5,892 bases of DNA from NCBI RefSeq assembly GCF_018373095.1, contig NZ_JAHAHT010000106.1, positions 1 through 5,892 on the forward strand, given 5' to 3'. The notes under the pieces are model-generated. The model saw nothing but the letters and a program-made list of their open reading frames with translations. It was not told where the DNA came from and did not search any database. Positions 5,795 to 5,892 of the stretch are shown piece by piece (the first letter of the stretch is position 1; each line of letters begins with the position of its first letter). The stretch comes from Haemophilus parahaemolyticus (GTDB lineage: Bacteria; Pseudomonadota; Gammaproteobacteria; Enterobacterales; Pasteurellaceae). A program made the position numbers and the translations under genes.

Positions 5795-5892
5795 GTTGTA
5801 GCTCCCTTTTTCATTTCGCAGTGCTATAATCCAATTGCCGACACTACCCGTTCATAATCCGTTGTAGCTCCCTTTTTCATTTCGCAGTGCTA
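5795..5892 (+). CRISPR. CRISPR array, type II-C-like repeats (array continues beyond right edge)
   Basis: Repeat 1 is 5795-5830 (36 nt), the spacer is 5831-5860 (30 nt), and repeat 2 is 5861-5892, the first 32 nt and identical to repeat 1. The repeat starts GTTGTAGCTCCC and ends CAGTGCTATAAT. From memory it differs from the Neisseria meningitidis type II-C repeat at only two positions (T for C at 16 and at 33), and the 36/30 geometry is that of Cas9 systems. The repeat ends can pair (GTTGTAGC with GCTATAAT, including two G-U pairs). By analogy with Neisseria, crRNAs read on the plus strand as spacer followed by GTTGTAGC. No cas gene or tracrRNA is visible in the window; Cas9, Cas1 and Cas2 are expected beyond the right edge. 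With only two repeats shown, the total size is unknown. Confidence 0.93.
5822..5830 (+). promoter_or_regulatory. Repeat-embedded extended -10 promoter (TGCTATAAT)
   Basis: The 3' end of repeat 1 has TG, one base, then the perfect -10 hexamer TATAAT. No -35-like box is found 15-19 bp upstream, so it would act as an extended -10 promoter. A start about 7 nt downstream would fall inside the spacer and give a guide of about 24 nt, as described for Neisseria type II-C arrays. The same element is at 5756-5764 in the degenerate repeat; the window edge cuts it in repeat 2. Confidence 0.6.

Overview
The window looks like chromosome of a gamma-proteobacterium in the Pasteurellaceae (Haemophilus/Actinobacillus/Mannheimia group). 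The support is AT-rich coding sequence, NusA, RimP, GlnS, DarP and SirB2 proteins that read like close relatives of the E. coli proteins, an initiator tRNA placed before rimP-nusA, and one perfect 9-mer (ACAAGCGGT) matching the Actinobacillus-type DNA uptake signal. Species cannot be fixed from the sequence alone.

Left part (1-2220, minus strand): this is the conserved metY-rimP-nusA transcription unit, read right to left. A consensus promoter (TTGACA/TATAAT, 16 bp spacer, GC-rich discriminator) drives an initiator tRNA-Met with encoded CCA. The tRNA is followed at once by a rho-independent terminator. About 100 nt later a second terminator ends a few bases before the rimP ribosome binding site. 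rimP starts at TTG. nusA follows after 30 nt and runs off the left edge, missing only its last roughly 28 codons. The unit couples start-tRNA supply, 30S maturation and transcription elongation/antitermination, and its expression appears to depend on readthrough of the two terminators.

Middle part (2221-5036, plus strand): glnS (glutaminyl-tRNA synthetase), divergent from metY, ends in a strong terminator. Then comes a two-gene unit, darP (yjgA, 50S assembly factor) and a SirB2-family four-helix membrane protein, joined by a TAATG stop/start overlap. A 12-bp hairpin closes the unit between convergent genes.

Right part (5037-5892): a minus-strand uracil-DNA-glycosylase-superfamily protein that lacks the usual motif-I Asn has its own probable promoter. 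Next to it begins a CRISPR array of the type II-C (Cas9) kind: one full 36-nt repeat, a 30-nt spacer, and 32 nt of a second repeat cut by the window edge. Upstream lies a strongly decayed repeat that keeps only its 3' end. That end contains an extended -10 promoter (TGCTATAAT) and sits exactly 30 nt before the first intact repeat. The array is the most interesting part of the window. Its cas genes and tracrRNA are not present here and would lie beyond the right edge or elsewhere.
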